The notes under the pieces were generated by a model. That model made no database searches. It saw nothing but the letters and a program-made list of their open reading frames with translations, and was not told where the DNA came from. This document shows positions 1 to 6,159 of a DNA stretch of 29,918 nucleotides, one piece after another (within the stretch, counting starts at the first letter, position 1; the number at the start of each line of letters is the position of its first letter). The translations under genes and the position numbers were made by a program. The DNA comes from a virus: the IMG/VR virus record IMGVR_UViG_3300020141_000376, positions 1 to 29,918 of that record; one strand, written 5' to 3'.

Positions 1-72
1 GGTTTTGAGCATGCTTATAACGATGCGATGAAGGCCAAGAATGCAATGAAGGGACCATCCTATGATCACTAA
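1..72 (+). CDS. 3' end of an unidentified gene (partial)
   Basis: An open frame runs in from the left edge and stops with TAA at 70-72. The 23 visible residues end in KGPSYDH and are too few to identify a family. The next gene starts at 62 inside this frame, an 11-nt overlap that matches the tight packing of the rest of the plus-strand block. A GAAGGG purine run (48-53) inside the reading frame can serve as the ribosome binding site of the next gene. The fragment could also be chance open sequence, but the overlap and upstream SD support a real gene end. Confidence 0.55.
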   Translation, partial: GFEHAYNDAMKAKNAMKGPSYDH

Positions 73-307
73 TGCAAACGATTTTATTTCTGTCAATCGG
101 ATTAATCAGCGCTTGACTCCGTTTAACACGGGGAAGGTGCAGATTGGTTTGTTGTACCAACCACCGCCTCCTGAGATGACGTATTCCGAGGAGATCATTC
201 AGGCAGCGTTGTTGGGTACGGGATCGATTCACCAACCGGCACCTGCGTGGCCCGTGATCCTTGGTTCTGCCTTGTTGGCAATTCTTTTAATAACTTTGAT
301 CGGATAA
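62..307 (+). CDS. small protein with C-terminal transmembrane segment
   Basis: This 81-residue protein of unknown function has a polar N-terminal half, a run of four prolines near residue 34, and a hydrophobic C-terminus (about residues 62-81, LGSALLAILLITLIG) that reads as one membrane-spanning helix ending at the stop codon. This is a tail-anchored layout. The SD-like GAAGGG lies 8 nt before the ATG. It is the first complete gene of the plus-strand small-gene block. A longer antisense frame (229-630) is a shadow. I do not recognise the family; tail-anchored small phage proteins may modify the host envelope, but that is only a guess. Confidence 0.65.
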   Translation: MITNANDFISVNRINQRLTPFNTGKVQIGLLYQPPPPEMTYSEEIIQAALLGTGSIHQPAPAWPVILGSALLAILLITLIG

Positions 308-354
308 CAAATGCACGTTACAGAAACTATTTTTACGATATTGAAAGGATAACC

Positions 355-615
355 ATGTACGAATTCTTGTATGAATGTGACGAGCTTGGATTGGCGCTTA
401 AGTGCTTCTTTGAGTATGAGCCGGCAGAGGTTGGCTCTGTGGAGCCTATGTCCGGTTTGAAGTTGGAGCCGGACTATCCGGAGGTGTGGACATTGGTTTC
501 TGTGTTCTTGCCTAACAGTTCTGTTGACTTGAGCGGGGTTTTGCATCCGGATGTGATTTTTCGGATTGAGCAGGATGCGCCTATTTATTTTGAAGAGATG
601 AGGAACGTTGTATGA
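355..615 (+). CDS. small acidic hypothetical phage protein
   Basis: This 86-residue acidic protein starts MYEFLYECDELGLALK. The frame is open further upstream (to 247), but the ATG at 355 is chosen because a GAAAGGA SD sits 5-8 nt before it and the upstream part overlaps the previous gene. The composition is rich in Glu, Asp, Val and Leu, with a possible beta-rich middle (VWTLVSVFLP). No catalytic motif or membrane segment is visible. The stop TGA overlaps the next start (ATGA at 612-615), so translation is probably coupled. Function is unknown. Confidence 0.75.
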   Translation: MYEFLYECDELGLALKCFFEYEPAEVGSVEPMSGLKLEPDYPEVWTLVSVFLPNSSVDLSGVLHPDVIFRIEQDAPIYFEEMRNVV

Positions 616-857
616 AAAATAACCGGACATTTGTAAATGAGCCCGCGTTTCCGAATGAAGGGTTTAACGGATGGGGCGAACCATTCCAAGGGATGGATTT
701 GCGCGATTACTTTGCTGCAGCCGCTATGCCTGTATTGGTGGCTAATTTTTTGGCGAAGGATTTGGACGCTACTGATCCTCACGGGTGGATGGAAGGTTTG
801 TCGATGGATGCATATTCCATGGCCGATGCCATGATTAAACAAAGGAGCGAGAAATGA
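612..857 (+). CDS. conserved small phage protein, GMDLRDYFAA type
   Basis: This 81-residue protein contains GMDLRDYFAAAAMP (about residues 27-40) and ends with YSMADAMIKQRSEK. The pairing of a (G)xxLRDYFAA box with a C-terminal AxxxADAMxxxR box is common in small proteins from many tailed phages and prophages, where no function is established. It starts with ATGA overlapping the upstream stop, and its own end encodes AAAGGAG in the last codons, placed as the SD of the next gene. A role in early host takeover is possible but not shown by the sequence. Confidence 0.8.
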   Translation: MKNNRTFVNEPAFPNEGFNGWGEPFQGMDLRDYFAAAAMPVLVANFLAKDLDATDPHGWMEGLSMDAYSMADAMIKQRSEK

Positions 858-1048
858 CTGAACAAAGAGAACTGGAACTGCTGCGGCCATATGTTGCCGC
901 TTGCGGGGAGTTTGTTACTAAGAATGCTGCATTGGAAAAGCAATTGAAAGCAATAGACCGGCTGCTGCTTGATGTGCTGATGGGTGACATTGATCCCATG
1001 CAGGCCATGATCAATCGTCAGAAGATAAAGGACGAGCATGAGGCGTGA
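854..1048 (+). CDS. small helical hypothetical protein
   Basis: This 64-residue protein is almost entirely helix-forming (TEQRELELLRPYVAACGEFV, then ALEKQLKAIDRLLLDVLMGD). A heptad-like Leu pattern over about residues 26-42 suggests a short coiled coil or a helical dimer. The start is ATGA-coupled to the previous gene, with AAAGGAG 9 nt upstream. It overlaps the next gene by 11 nt. No family is recognised; the charged Lys/Glu tail is typical of the small genes in this block. Confidence 0.75.
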   Translation: MTEQRELELLRPYVAACGEFVTKNAALEKQLKAIDRLLLDVLMGDIDPMQAMINRQKIKDEHEA

Positions 1049-1274
1049 ACACACACCAGAGGACGTTCAAAAGATTGTGGACGGGTTTCGGCCTGATTGC
1101 CACAAATGCGTGAACCGCGATCCTTTGCCCATGACGCATCACATTCAATGCTTGGAGCCCAAGGCTTTGATCTCTGGTAATGCACGTGCTGCACAGAAGG
1201 GTTGGTTCCATTGGCCGTGGAACTTTGACCCTATTTGGTTGGAAGAGTGCAATAAGTATGAGGAGAAGGCATGA
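1038..1274 (+). CDS. small Cys/His-containing protein, possible metal binding
   Basis: This 78-residue protein has CHKC at residues 21-24 followed by HH at 34-35 and a Cys at 38, a spacing that could bind zinc, although only three cysteines are present. The C-terminal half is rich in Trp and aromatic residues (GWFHWPWNFDPIW, about residues 56-68). The start ATG lies inside the preceding gene, preceded by AAAGGAC. The 3' end encodes GAGGAGAAGG, the SD for the next gene. I do not know a function; small zinc-binding phage proteins often bind nucleic acid or host polymerase, but this is inference. Confidence 0.75.
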   Translation: MRREHTPEDVQKIVDGFRPDCHKCVNRDPLPMTHHIQCLEPKALISGNARAAQKGWFHWPWNFDPIWLEECNKYEEKA

Positions 1275-1495
1275 AACCAATAGCATGGTACGACCCAACT
1301 AACGGCATGGTCAGCACAGACAAAGACAGCCCTTTGTTTACACCGCTTGGTCAGGTGTGGCCTTTGTATACAAATCAAGAGCAAAAGCCTGTTCAAGTAT
1401 CACCGCTTGAGTTTGTTGAGATGGTGATGGAGAAAGAACATTTAGTTGGCAAACCAATCTTTTGGGCTGAGTGGCCTAACAAGGAGAAGAAATGA
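1271..1495 (+). CDS. small hypothetical phage protein
   Basis: This 74-residue protein begins MKPIAWYDPTNGMVSTDK, a type of N-terminus found in small phage proteins that describe no known domain. The middle is mildly hydrophobic (EFVEMVMEKEH) and the C-terminus is a Lys/Glu tail (PNKEKK) whose codons contain AAGGAG, the SD for the gene starting at 1492. It is ATGA-coupled at both ends. There are no cysteines, membrane segments or catalytic motifs. Function is unknown. Confidence 0.75.
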   Translation: MKPIAWYDPTNGMVSTDKDSPLFTPLGQVWPLYTNQEQKPVQVSPLEFVEMVMEKEHLVGKPIFWAEWPNKEKK

Positions 1496-1893
1496 AAAGA
1501 ACCACTTGCCCCAATGGAATGGTCGATACTTGTTGTGAAAATTACGACGATTGCACCCTTAGTTATTACGACAAGGATGCTGAAATTAAACGCCTCAACG
1601 AAAAGATTGAGTTTCTTGCTAGAACCAATATGCTGTACAGCGATTGGGAGCACCGCGAAACACAAGTCACAAGCGATTTAATCCGCAAAGGTATTGAGGA
1701 ACACAAAATCAATGCTGAGTTACGAGCAGAGATTGAACGTCTTAAAAAGCGCACATGGACTGGGCTGACGGATGGTGAAGTAGACAAGATGATTCTTCTC
1801 ATGGGTTTTCCACCTGATTGGATAACAGAAAACGCCATCGTTAAAAATATTGTTCGTAATTTGGAAGCCAAACTCAAGGAGAAGAACGGATGA
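1492..1893 (+). CDS. Cys-rich N-terminus plus coiled-coil protein
   Basis: This 133-residue protein has four cysteines in its first 21 residues (C6, C14, C15, C21), then a long heptad-bearing helix (about residues 28-90, including AEIKRLNEKIEFLA and LRAEIERLKKR), and a C-terminal WTGLTDGEVDKMI segment. Phage proteins ending in an (L)T.DEI-type box after a coiled coil are common and uncharacterised. The last codons (KLKEKNG) carry CAAGGAGAAG, the SD for the next gene, and closely match the end of the next gene (see repeat entry). It probably oligomerises through the coiled coil; the role is unknown. Confidence 0.8.
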   Translation: MKRTTCPNGMVDTCCENYDDCTLSYYDKDAEIKRLNEKIEFLARTNMLYSDWEHRETQVTSDLIRKGIEEHKINAELRAEIERLKKRTWTGLTDGEVDKMILLMGFPPDWITENAIVKNIVRNLEAKLKEKNG

Positions 1894-2048
1894 CCACATA
1901 CAAAGAACTAGGTGAGTTGATGCGCAATTTGCCCACGGATGAAACATGGCTGCCACTGTTTTTGGGGCGGCTTAAAGAGAAGGATCCCGAGATCTATCGA
2001 TTGATGATGGAACAGGCAAAAGACAAGCTCAAGGAGAAAGACGGATGA
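1868..2048 (+). repeat. duplicated gene-end/SD/start junction
   Basis: The segment around 1868-1893 (AAACTCAAGGAGAAGAACGG then ATGA) is repeated with few changes at 2023-2048 (AAGCTCAAGGAGAAAGACGG then ATGA). Each copy encodes the C-terminal LKEK(N/D)G of one gene, the ribosome binding site of the next gene and the overlapping stop/start. The two copies are 155 nt apart. They look like a small duplication that carried a complete translational-coupling junction, which would allow a gene to be inserted without breaking coupling; convergence is the alternative. Confidence 0.6.
1890..2048 (+). CDS. short acidic/helical hypothetical protein
   Basis: This 52-residue protein starts MTTYKELGELMRNLP and ends DKLKEKDG. 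The ATG overlaps the previous stop (ATGA, 1890-1893) and has AAGGAGAAG about 9 nt upstream, so the start is well supported despite the small size. It is rich in Leu, Glu and Lys and probably all helical. The 3' end is nearly identical in sequence to the end of the preceding gene, including the embedded SD. It has no recognised family. Confidence 0.7.
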   Translation: MTTYKELGELMRNLPTDETWLPLFLGRLKEKDPEIYRLMMEQAKDKLKEKDG

Positions 2049-2221
2049 GAGTCAGAAAGGTAAGGAATGAGAACAGGGTAGGCAAGATGACTTTGTCGGC
2101 CACGGAAGTGGCGCTTGCAAAGAAGATTGGCATATCGGTCGAGAAGTATGCCAAGAACTGCCTTGTTTTGATTGCCAAGAAACGCAGATGGAAATGGTTT
2201 TTTAACAGGGAGAACAAATGA
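2045..2221 (+). CDS. short basic hypothetical protein
   Basis: This 58-residue, strongly basic protein begins MRVRKVRNENRVGK and ends KKRRWKWFFNRENK. The centre (TLSATEVALAKKIGISVEKYAKN) reads as two helices resembling a small helix-turn-helix or ribbon-helix-helix-like unit with a KKIGIS turn. The start is ATGA-coupled with AAGGAG upstream. The basic, aromatic C-terminus could bind nucleic acid or membrane. An assignment as a small DNA-binding protein is plausible but unproven. Confidence 0.7.
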   Translation: MRVRKVRNENRVGKMTLSATEVALAKKIGISVEKYAKNCLVLIAKKRRWKWFFNRENK

Positions 2222-2850
2222 GTTACATCGTGGCATCACTGCCGCCCATGAAGTGTTTTGTGAAGCGTGAGTTTCTGTACAACGATCACAAGGGCCACGG
2301 TGAGTTGGAGCCGGCCATTTGGGTCAGTCTTAAGGCGCTGCGCGGTCAGGTATTCAGGATTGAATCCCTGCTGCCTAACTACGGGGCGCTGTATGACAAG
2401 CTGCCGATCCATGCATATGTGTGGCTCGCGGACCATGGTAATTTGCCCATTGACACTTTGCAGTTATGGGATTGCATGGGCTATCAATTCACCATTGTTG
2501 AAAAGATTGGCCTGCGCAATCTTGGCGTGAAGTTTTTGGGTAAGGACAAGGAATGGCATTTTGGCAGGTACTTATTCACTGTGGACTTTTGTGCTGACGG
2601 GATGGAGTTGGACACGGGGTTTACGGAGCAGGCCGAGGAGCACAAGAGCTTTAACTTTATGGCCTTGGACAACGGTCAGTTTGCCTGTCAGCCCAACAAT
2701 CGGTGCCTCTGGTATGACCAGAGTTTGATACCTGCTGAGACGAAGTTTCCTGACTTCCAAGCTGCGCAGAGGTTGTGGACAGTGGACGGCACGCGCAAAT
2801 GGTCCGCGGGCGACGATTGGTTTTACAACATAGAGGAGAAGAAATCATGA
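2218..2850 (+). CDS. conserved phage protein of unknown function
   Basis: At 210 residues this is the largest gene of the plus-strand block. It starts MSYIVASLPPMKCFVKREFL and continues with ELEPAIWVSLKALRGQVFRIE and LLPNYGALYDKLPIHAYVW. From memory this combination of boxes recurs in small proteins of phages from aquatic and enteric hosts, without a known function. It is Trp- and Asp-rich with no signal peptide, and the C-terminal quarter (KWSAGDDWFYNIEEKKS) encodes the GAGGAGAAG SD of the next gene. The start is ATGA-coupled. Single-domain soluble early protein is the best description. Confidence 0.8.
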   Translation: MSYIVASLPPMKCFVKREFLYNDHKGHGELEPAIWVSLKALRGQVFRIESLLPNYGALYDKLPIHAYVWLADHGNLPIDTLQLWDCMGYQFTIVEKIGLRNLGVKFLGKDKEWHFGRYLFTVDFCADGMELDTGFTEQAEEHKSFNFMALDNGQFACQPNNRCLWYDQSLIPAETKFPDFQAAQRLWTVDGTRKWSAGDDWFYNIEEKKS

Positions 2851-3086
2851 CCGACTGGACAAGTGAGGAGGACGAAGCTTTCAACGCTGTTGAAAAGCAC
2901 AGCAACCTTGGCAAGCAAATCCTGCGGGACATCGAGGGGCAGCCGTACTACTACGATATTTTTGTATCGGTATCGCAGCGCAACGCGGTCCTTGAAGAGG
3001 TGGCCAAGGAAATTGAGAAGATGAAAGCTTTTGGCCCAGATACCATAGGCAGTTTTACTGTACACATCAGGAATATGAAAAAGTGA
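2847..3086 (+). CDS. small acidic hypothetical protein
   Basis: This 79-residue protein starts MTDWTSEEDEAFNAVEKHSN. The frame extends upstream to 2775, but the ATG at 2847 is chosen because it overlaps the previous stop (ATGA) and has GAGGAGAAG about 7 nt before it. The sequence is acidic at the N-terminus, with an amphipathic helix near the middle (RNAVLEEVAKEIEKMKAF). The W.S.EDEAF opening is seen in other small phage proteins with no assigned role. Its TGA overlaps a GTG start at 3083. Confidence 0.75.
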   Translation: MTDWTSEEDEAFNAVEKHSNLGKQILRDIEGQPYYYDIFVSVSQRNAVLEEVAKEIEKMKAFGPDTIGSFTVHIRNMKK

Positions 3087-3316
3087 GTTTTACAACCAAA
3101 CACTTGCAATTGGGGAGCAAACAGCATTTGCATAAATATCAACTTTGTAATAAATGTGAAGAGATGAGGCCACCGGAAGGTGGAATTCAAATGAGTGCAG
3201 CAAGATGGATATGCGCTTGCTGTTGGACCAAACGAGTAACAACGAGGAACCTTGTACAACATGCCAAGACCAAAACCACCAGAACCACTGAGAGGAAGAC
3301 AGGTGAGGATGTCTGA
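3083..3316 (+). CDS. small zinc-ribbon-like protein, GTG start
   Basis: This 77-residue protein uses a GTG start overlapping the upstream TGA (GTGA). It has two cysteine pairs, LCNKCEE at residues 22-25 and WICACCWTKR at 44-47, each with a CxxC spacing, which is the pattern of a zinc ribbon. The C-terminus is very basic and Thr/Lys/Arg-rich (KTKTTRTTERKTGEDV) and is overlapped by the next gene. Zinc-ribbon mini-proteins of phages often bind nucleic acid; that role is inferred here from the fold pattern only. Confidence 0.7.
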   Translation: MSFTTKHLQLGSKQHLHKYQLCNKCEEMRPPEGGIQMSAARWICACCWTKRVTTRNLVQHAKTKTTRTTERKTGEDV

Positions 3317-3509
3317 TAGACATTGGATGATTCTCAACCAATTAGGCGGAGCGGAATGGCTCCGGAATTTGTTAGATAAGAAGGCACCGATGCCTAAGAA
3401 ATATTATGAAGTCTTTAAAACATCACAAGAAGCTGCAACCCCAAGAGCAGCCCCAAAAACCTTTGAGTCAAGAACAACTGATGGCGTGGTGGCCTTTCAC
3501 AAGACTTGA
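3252..3509 (+). CDS. small hypothetical protein, possible DNA-binding
   Basis: This 85-residue protein overlaps the previous gene by 65 nt. Two starts are possible: TTG at 3252, 5-6 nt after CGAGGAA, or ATG at 3261, which begins MPRPKPPEPLRGRQVRMSDR but is about 14 nt from that SD. Spacing favours TTG. The section RQVRMSDRHWMILNQLGGAEWLRNLLDK resembles a strand followed by two helices, as in ribbon-helix-helix proteins, so it may be a small regulator. The C-terminal 35 residues overlap another open frame (3406-3573), and either may be partly non-coding. Confidence 0.6.
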   Translation: MYNMPRPKPPEPLRGRQVRMSDRHWMILNQLGGAEWLRNLLDKKAPMPKKYYEVFKTSQEAATPRAAPKTFESRTTDGVVAFHKT

Positions 3510-3573
3510 CCCAAAGTTATTTCCAAAACCCAACCAACGCGATTTATCGCAATATGAGGAGAGTCTGATATGA
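3406..3573 (+). CDS. short Gln/Pro-rich hypothetical protein overlapping its neighbour
   Basis: This 55-residue frame starts MKSLKHHKKLQPQEQPQKPL and ends DLSQYEESLI. It overlaps the previous gene by 104 nt in another frame. It is supported by its end, which carries TATGAGGAGAG (SD) and an ATGATA-like junction giving ATGA coupling to the gene at 3570, as at every other junction here. An internal ATG at 3481 (MAWWPFTRLDPKLF) would give a 30-residue protein with a smaller overlap. Its own SD is weak. Without this gene there would be a 60-nt gap, rare in this block. Confidence 0.5.
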   Translation: MKSLKHHKKLQPQEQPQKPLSQEQLMAWWPFTRLDPKLFPKPNQRDLSQYEESLI

Positions 3574-4100
3574 AAGCAACTAAACGTAAAGTCCCATCAA
3601 GATCCAAACGTGCGAGGGCGTTTATGGAGAGTAATCCTGCCGCCTCGGTCAATGAGATATCGAACCGATTTGGTTTAATGAAACAAGCCGTCTACGGATT
3701 GCGCTGCACGATGAGGAAGGAAGGGTTTAACTTCCCCAAAAGGTCTGAGCAATTGGCCACCCTTGCCCCTGCACAGCAGGGCGCTGCCGGCAGCGCACCA
3801 CTGGAAATCGAGATGTTTGACTTCCCTGACGAGGTAGATGTGACCCTTGACGCTCGGGCCGTGGAGTATGGCAAATTCATCGAGGGCGCTGAAGTGATGC
3901 AGATGTTGAAACGTGTTGTACTGAATGCGCTGAACAATCGTGACAAGACGTTGGCACATGATCAGGCCGAGGCCATGGACATGATCATCCACAAGATTGG
4001 CCGCATTGTGAACGGCAATCCTGATGTGGTTGATCACTGGCTAGATATTGCCGGTTATGCCAAGTTGGTGGCTGATCGCTTGGAAGGAAGAATTAGATGA
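3570..4100 (+). CDS. HTH plus DUF6378-type protein
   Basis: This 176-residue protein has two parts. Residues 1-55 are basic and read as a winged/ordinary helix-turn-helix (SVNEISNRFGLMKQAVYGLR, about residues 27-46). Residues 95-176 match my recollection of the DUF6378 pattern found in phage and bacterial proteins: AVEYGKFIEGAEVMQMLKRV, then an acidic helix AEAMDMIIHKIGRIVNG and the ending DHWLDIAGYAKLVADRL. The conserved His/Lys/Arg and DIAGY boxes are intact. DUF6378 domains are often found beside nucleotide-metabolism enzymes, but the activity is not established. The HTH suggests a link to DNA or regulation. It is ATGA-coupled on both sides. Confidence 0.75.
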   Translation: MKATKRKVPSRSKRARAFMESNPAASVNEISNRFGLMKQAVYGLRCTMRKEGFNFPKRSEQLATLAPAQQGAAGSAPLEIEMFDFPDEVDVTLDARAVEYGKFIEGAEVMQMLKRVVLNALNNRDKTLAHDQAEAMDMIIHKIGRIVNGNPDVVDHWLDIAGYAKLVADRLEGRIR

Positions 4101-4273
4101 CCCCGCTGGAAACAAAAGCATTTAATCTGGTTAGTTCTTTGCACACTGAAGCCCTGTTGGAGAACGCTCGGCTGCAGCAGCAGATAGATGATCTGGCCAG
4201 TGATTGGCGAAAAGCTTTTTGGTATTGGCTGAAAAGCAAACTGGGTATCAATCGAGATAGATACCGCTTGTAA
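4097..4273 (+). CDS. short helical protein, last gene of plus-strand block
   Basis: This 58-residue protein starts MTPLETKAFNLVSSLHTEAL and ends RKAFWYWLKSKLGINRDRYRL. It is ATGA-coupled to the previous gene and has GGAAGGAAG upstream. The Leu/Glu-rich first half (ENARLQQQIDDLAS) reads as a short coiled coil, followed by an aromatic, basic tail that may touch membrane. Its TAA lies at the very start of the terminator hairpin, confirming that it is the last gene of the operon. No family is recognised. Confidence 0.7.
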   Translation: MTPLETKAFNLVSSLHTEALLENARLQQQIDDLASDWRKAFWYWLKSKLGINRDRYRL

Positions 4274-4300
4274 AAAAGGCCCCTAGGGGCCTTTTATTTT
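4272..4300. terminator. bidirectional rho-independent terminator between convergent operons
   Basis: A perfect palindrome spans 4274-4295: AAAAGGCCCC, TA, then GGGGCCTTTT. The GC-rich stem is flanked by TTTTATTTT on the plus strand (4292-4300) and by AAAAAA (4272-4277), giving a U-run on the minus strand. It therefore can end the plus-strand small-gene operon and the minus-strand replication operon. The TAA of the last plus gene (4271-4273) touches it and the TAA of the DNA polymerase (4294-4296 on the complement) lies inside the stem's 3' edge. Confidence 0.9.
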
Positions 4301-6159
4301 GCCTCTCCCCAGTTGGGTCCGATTTCCACATCGCACCGACTGGGGACTTGTAGGTTCACGCACGTTGCCATAATTTCTGCTGCACGCTGCGCTTCTTCCC
4401 TTGTCTTGACGCTCAAAGCCAGTTCATCATGAACTTGCAGCATGGGCATGATTCCCTCGCGAGCAAGGGCCACCATGGCAGCCTTTGTCTGGTCAGCAGC
4501 AGACCCTTGGATCAATCTGTTCAAGCCCTTGTAGGTGCCTGCGCGCTTGATCCGTTGGCCGTATTCAATGATGGCTTGCTCACGGGGCAGCGCTTTATTG
4601 ACACCCCATTCCATCGGCTCCCAAAGTGGGAACCGGCACTTGCGTCCAAGCAGGGTGCGGATGGATCCGCCTGATGCGGGATGCTCGATCCGTTTCATCA
4701 CGGCATTGACTGTGCCTTTCAGGAACGGGACATTCCTGTGGAATTGGTCGATGAGCTCGGAAGCTTCATCAAGGTTCAGGTCAAGCTGCGCTGCCAGTTT
4801 GTTCTTGCCCATGCCGTACATCAAGCCAAGGCCAATCGTCTTGGCAGCTTTCCTTTTGATGCCGGCCATGTCGGCAACCATCTGGTGAAAGTCCGTGTTG
4901 GGATCGTTCTGATAGGCGTCCACCATCTTCTCGGCTCCGGGTAAATCGAGCAGATTGGCGTAGTGCACGAGCAGGCGCGGCTCCTGTGAAGAGAAGTCGT
5001 TTGATGCCCACATCTCGCCCTCTTCTGGCAAAAATAAGCTGCGGACCATCGGGCCGATGATCTCGTGGCGGGCAGGGACTTGCTGCAAGTTCGGGTTGGC
5101 CATGGACAAACGTCCTGTAACGGTGCCGCCATCATCTGAGCGCATCTGGTTGACGTGCGGATGAATACGGCCGGTCTTAGCGCTGAAGTTCAGGTACGGC
5201 TGCAGGAAGGTGCTGTGCGTTTTGTTGGTCTCGCGCGCCTCCACAATCATCTTGGCAATCGGGTGCTCACAGCCATCCAAGAAACCTTTTGTAAAGCTCG
5301 GTTGGCCGTTCTCGGTCTTGGCATAGGGAAGGTGCAGCTTGTCAAACGCTAAGGCGATGCTTTGTGCGGCCCAGATATCGACGTTGGATCCGACAAGTGA
5401 CTTGAGGTCCTTGTGGATTTGTTTCTCGCGGGCAATCAGTTGAGTGATCAGTTGCTCGCATTTAGTCCGGTCAAAGCGGATGCCTCGGCTTGTCATGTTA
5501 TGCAGGACAGGGAAGGCCTCTGTTTCGAGGTTGAAGATGGATTCCACTTCATCCTGACGCATGCGGATCTTGAAGGCTTGCCACAGTTTCAGTGTGAGCG
5601 CTGCATCCTGTTCAGCGTACTCTCCCACATACATGGCGGGTAGTTTCCAAAGTTCCTTTTTTGGATGAACTCCGAAGTCCGCAGCGGCTTGTTTGAGACC
5701 TTGTTCTGACTTGACTTCCTGTAAGTAGTCGAATCCCAAGGAGTTGAGAGCATAGCTGAAGCGGTTCTCGTCAAGAATAGGGGCCGCGAGCATGGTATCA
5801 ACGATCCGTCCGTTGACCTTAAAACCACTTGCTTGTAACCACCCCAAGTCATAAGCGGCGTTATGCATAACCTTATCGGAAGAGTAAGCCAATACGTCCG
5901 CGATCCATCTCTCCACTCTTCGTCTGTCCAGATTTCCACCACCCTGATGCGCCACCGGAAAATATCCAGACCATCCATCGACGGCAATGGCGTAGCCGAC
6001 AACGAAACCGTCGTTCCGAGGCCATCCCGGGCCCATGGATTCCAAATTGGGGTCGCAAGTTTCGAGATCAATTGCTATTTCTTTCGCTGTTGAGAGATTC
6101 GGAAACACTTCCGGAGCCACCCATTCTGTCAGAGTGGGGAAAAGTGGGATTGTTTTCAT
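4294..6159 (-). CDS. family A DNA polymerase with 3'-5' exonuclease domain
   Basis: This 621-residue replicative polymerase has an N-terminal DnaQ-like proofreading domain: Exo I AIDLET (D31, E33), Exo II HNAAYD (N100, D104) and Exo III YAEQD (Y181, D185). The palm/fingers motifs follow: motif A NDFSSQEPR (D388, E393), motif B KRKAAKTIGLGLMYG (K436, K440, Y448, G449) and motif C VHDE (H577, D578, E579). All catalytic residues are present; there is no 5'-3' exonuclease domain. It is shorter than T7 DNA polymerase (704 aa). Motif A differs from E. coli SQIELR by SQEPR, a form I recall from other phage PolA proteins. It is the last gene of the leftward operon, ATGA-coupled to the helicase, and its stop lies in the terminator. 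Confidence 0.96.
   Translation of the reverse strand: MKTIPLFPTLTEWVAPEVFPNLSTAKEIAIDLETCDPNLESMGPGWPRNDGFVVGYAIAVDGWSGYFPVAHQGGGNLDRRRVERWIADVLAYSSDKVMHNAAYDLGWLQASGFKVNGRIVDTMLAAPILDENRFSYALNSLGFDYLQEVKSEQGLKQAAADFGVHPKKELWKLPAMYVGEYAEQDAALTLKLWQAFKIRMRQDEVESIFNLETEAFPVLHNMTSRGIRFDRTKCEQLITQLIAREKQIHKDLKSLVGSNVDIWAAQSIALAFDKLHLPYAKTENGQPSFTKGFLDGCEHPIAKMIVEARETNKTHSTFLQPYLNFSAKTGRIHPHVNQMRSDDGGTVTGRLSMANPNLQQVPARHEIIGPMVRSLFLPEEGEMWASNDFSSQEPRLLVHYANLLDLPGAEKMVDAYQNDPNTDFHQMVADMAGIKRKAAKTIGLGLMYGMGKNKLAAQLDLNLDEASELIDQFHRNVPFLKGTVNAVMKRIEHPASGGSIRTLLGRKCRFPLWEPMEWGVNKALPREQAIIEYGQRIKRAGTYKGLNRLIQGSAADQTKAAMVALAREGIMPMLQVHDELALSVKTREEAQRAAEIMATCVNLQVPSRCDVEIGPNWGEAK

Noticed and set aside
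311-352. A 13-codon frame MHVTETIFTILKG after the first gene
   Set aside because: It is too short to support, although GGATAA precedes it; it could be a leader but nothing further indicates it.
247-354. N-terminal extension of the gene at 355
   Set aside because: It lies out of frame over the preceding gene and has no SD, while ATG 355 has one.
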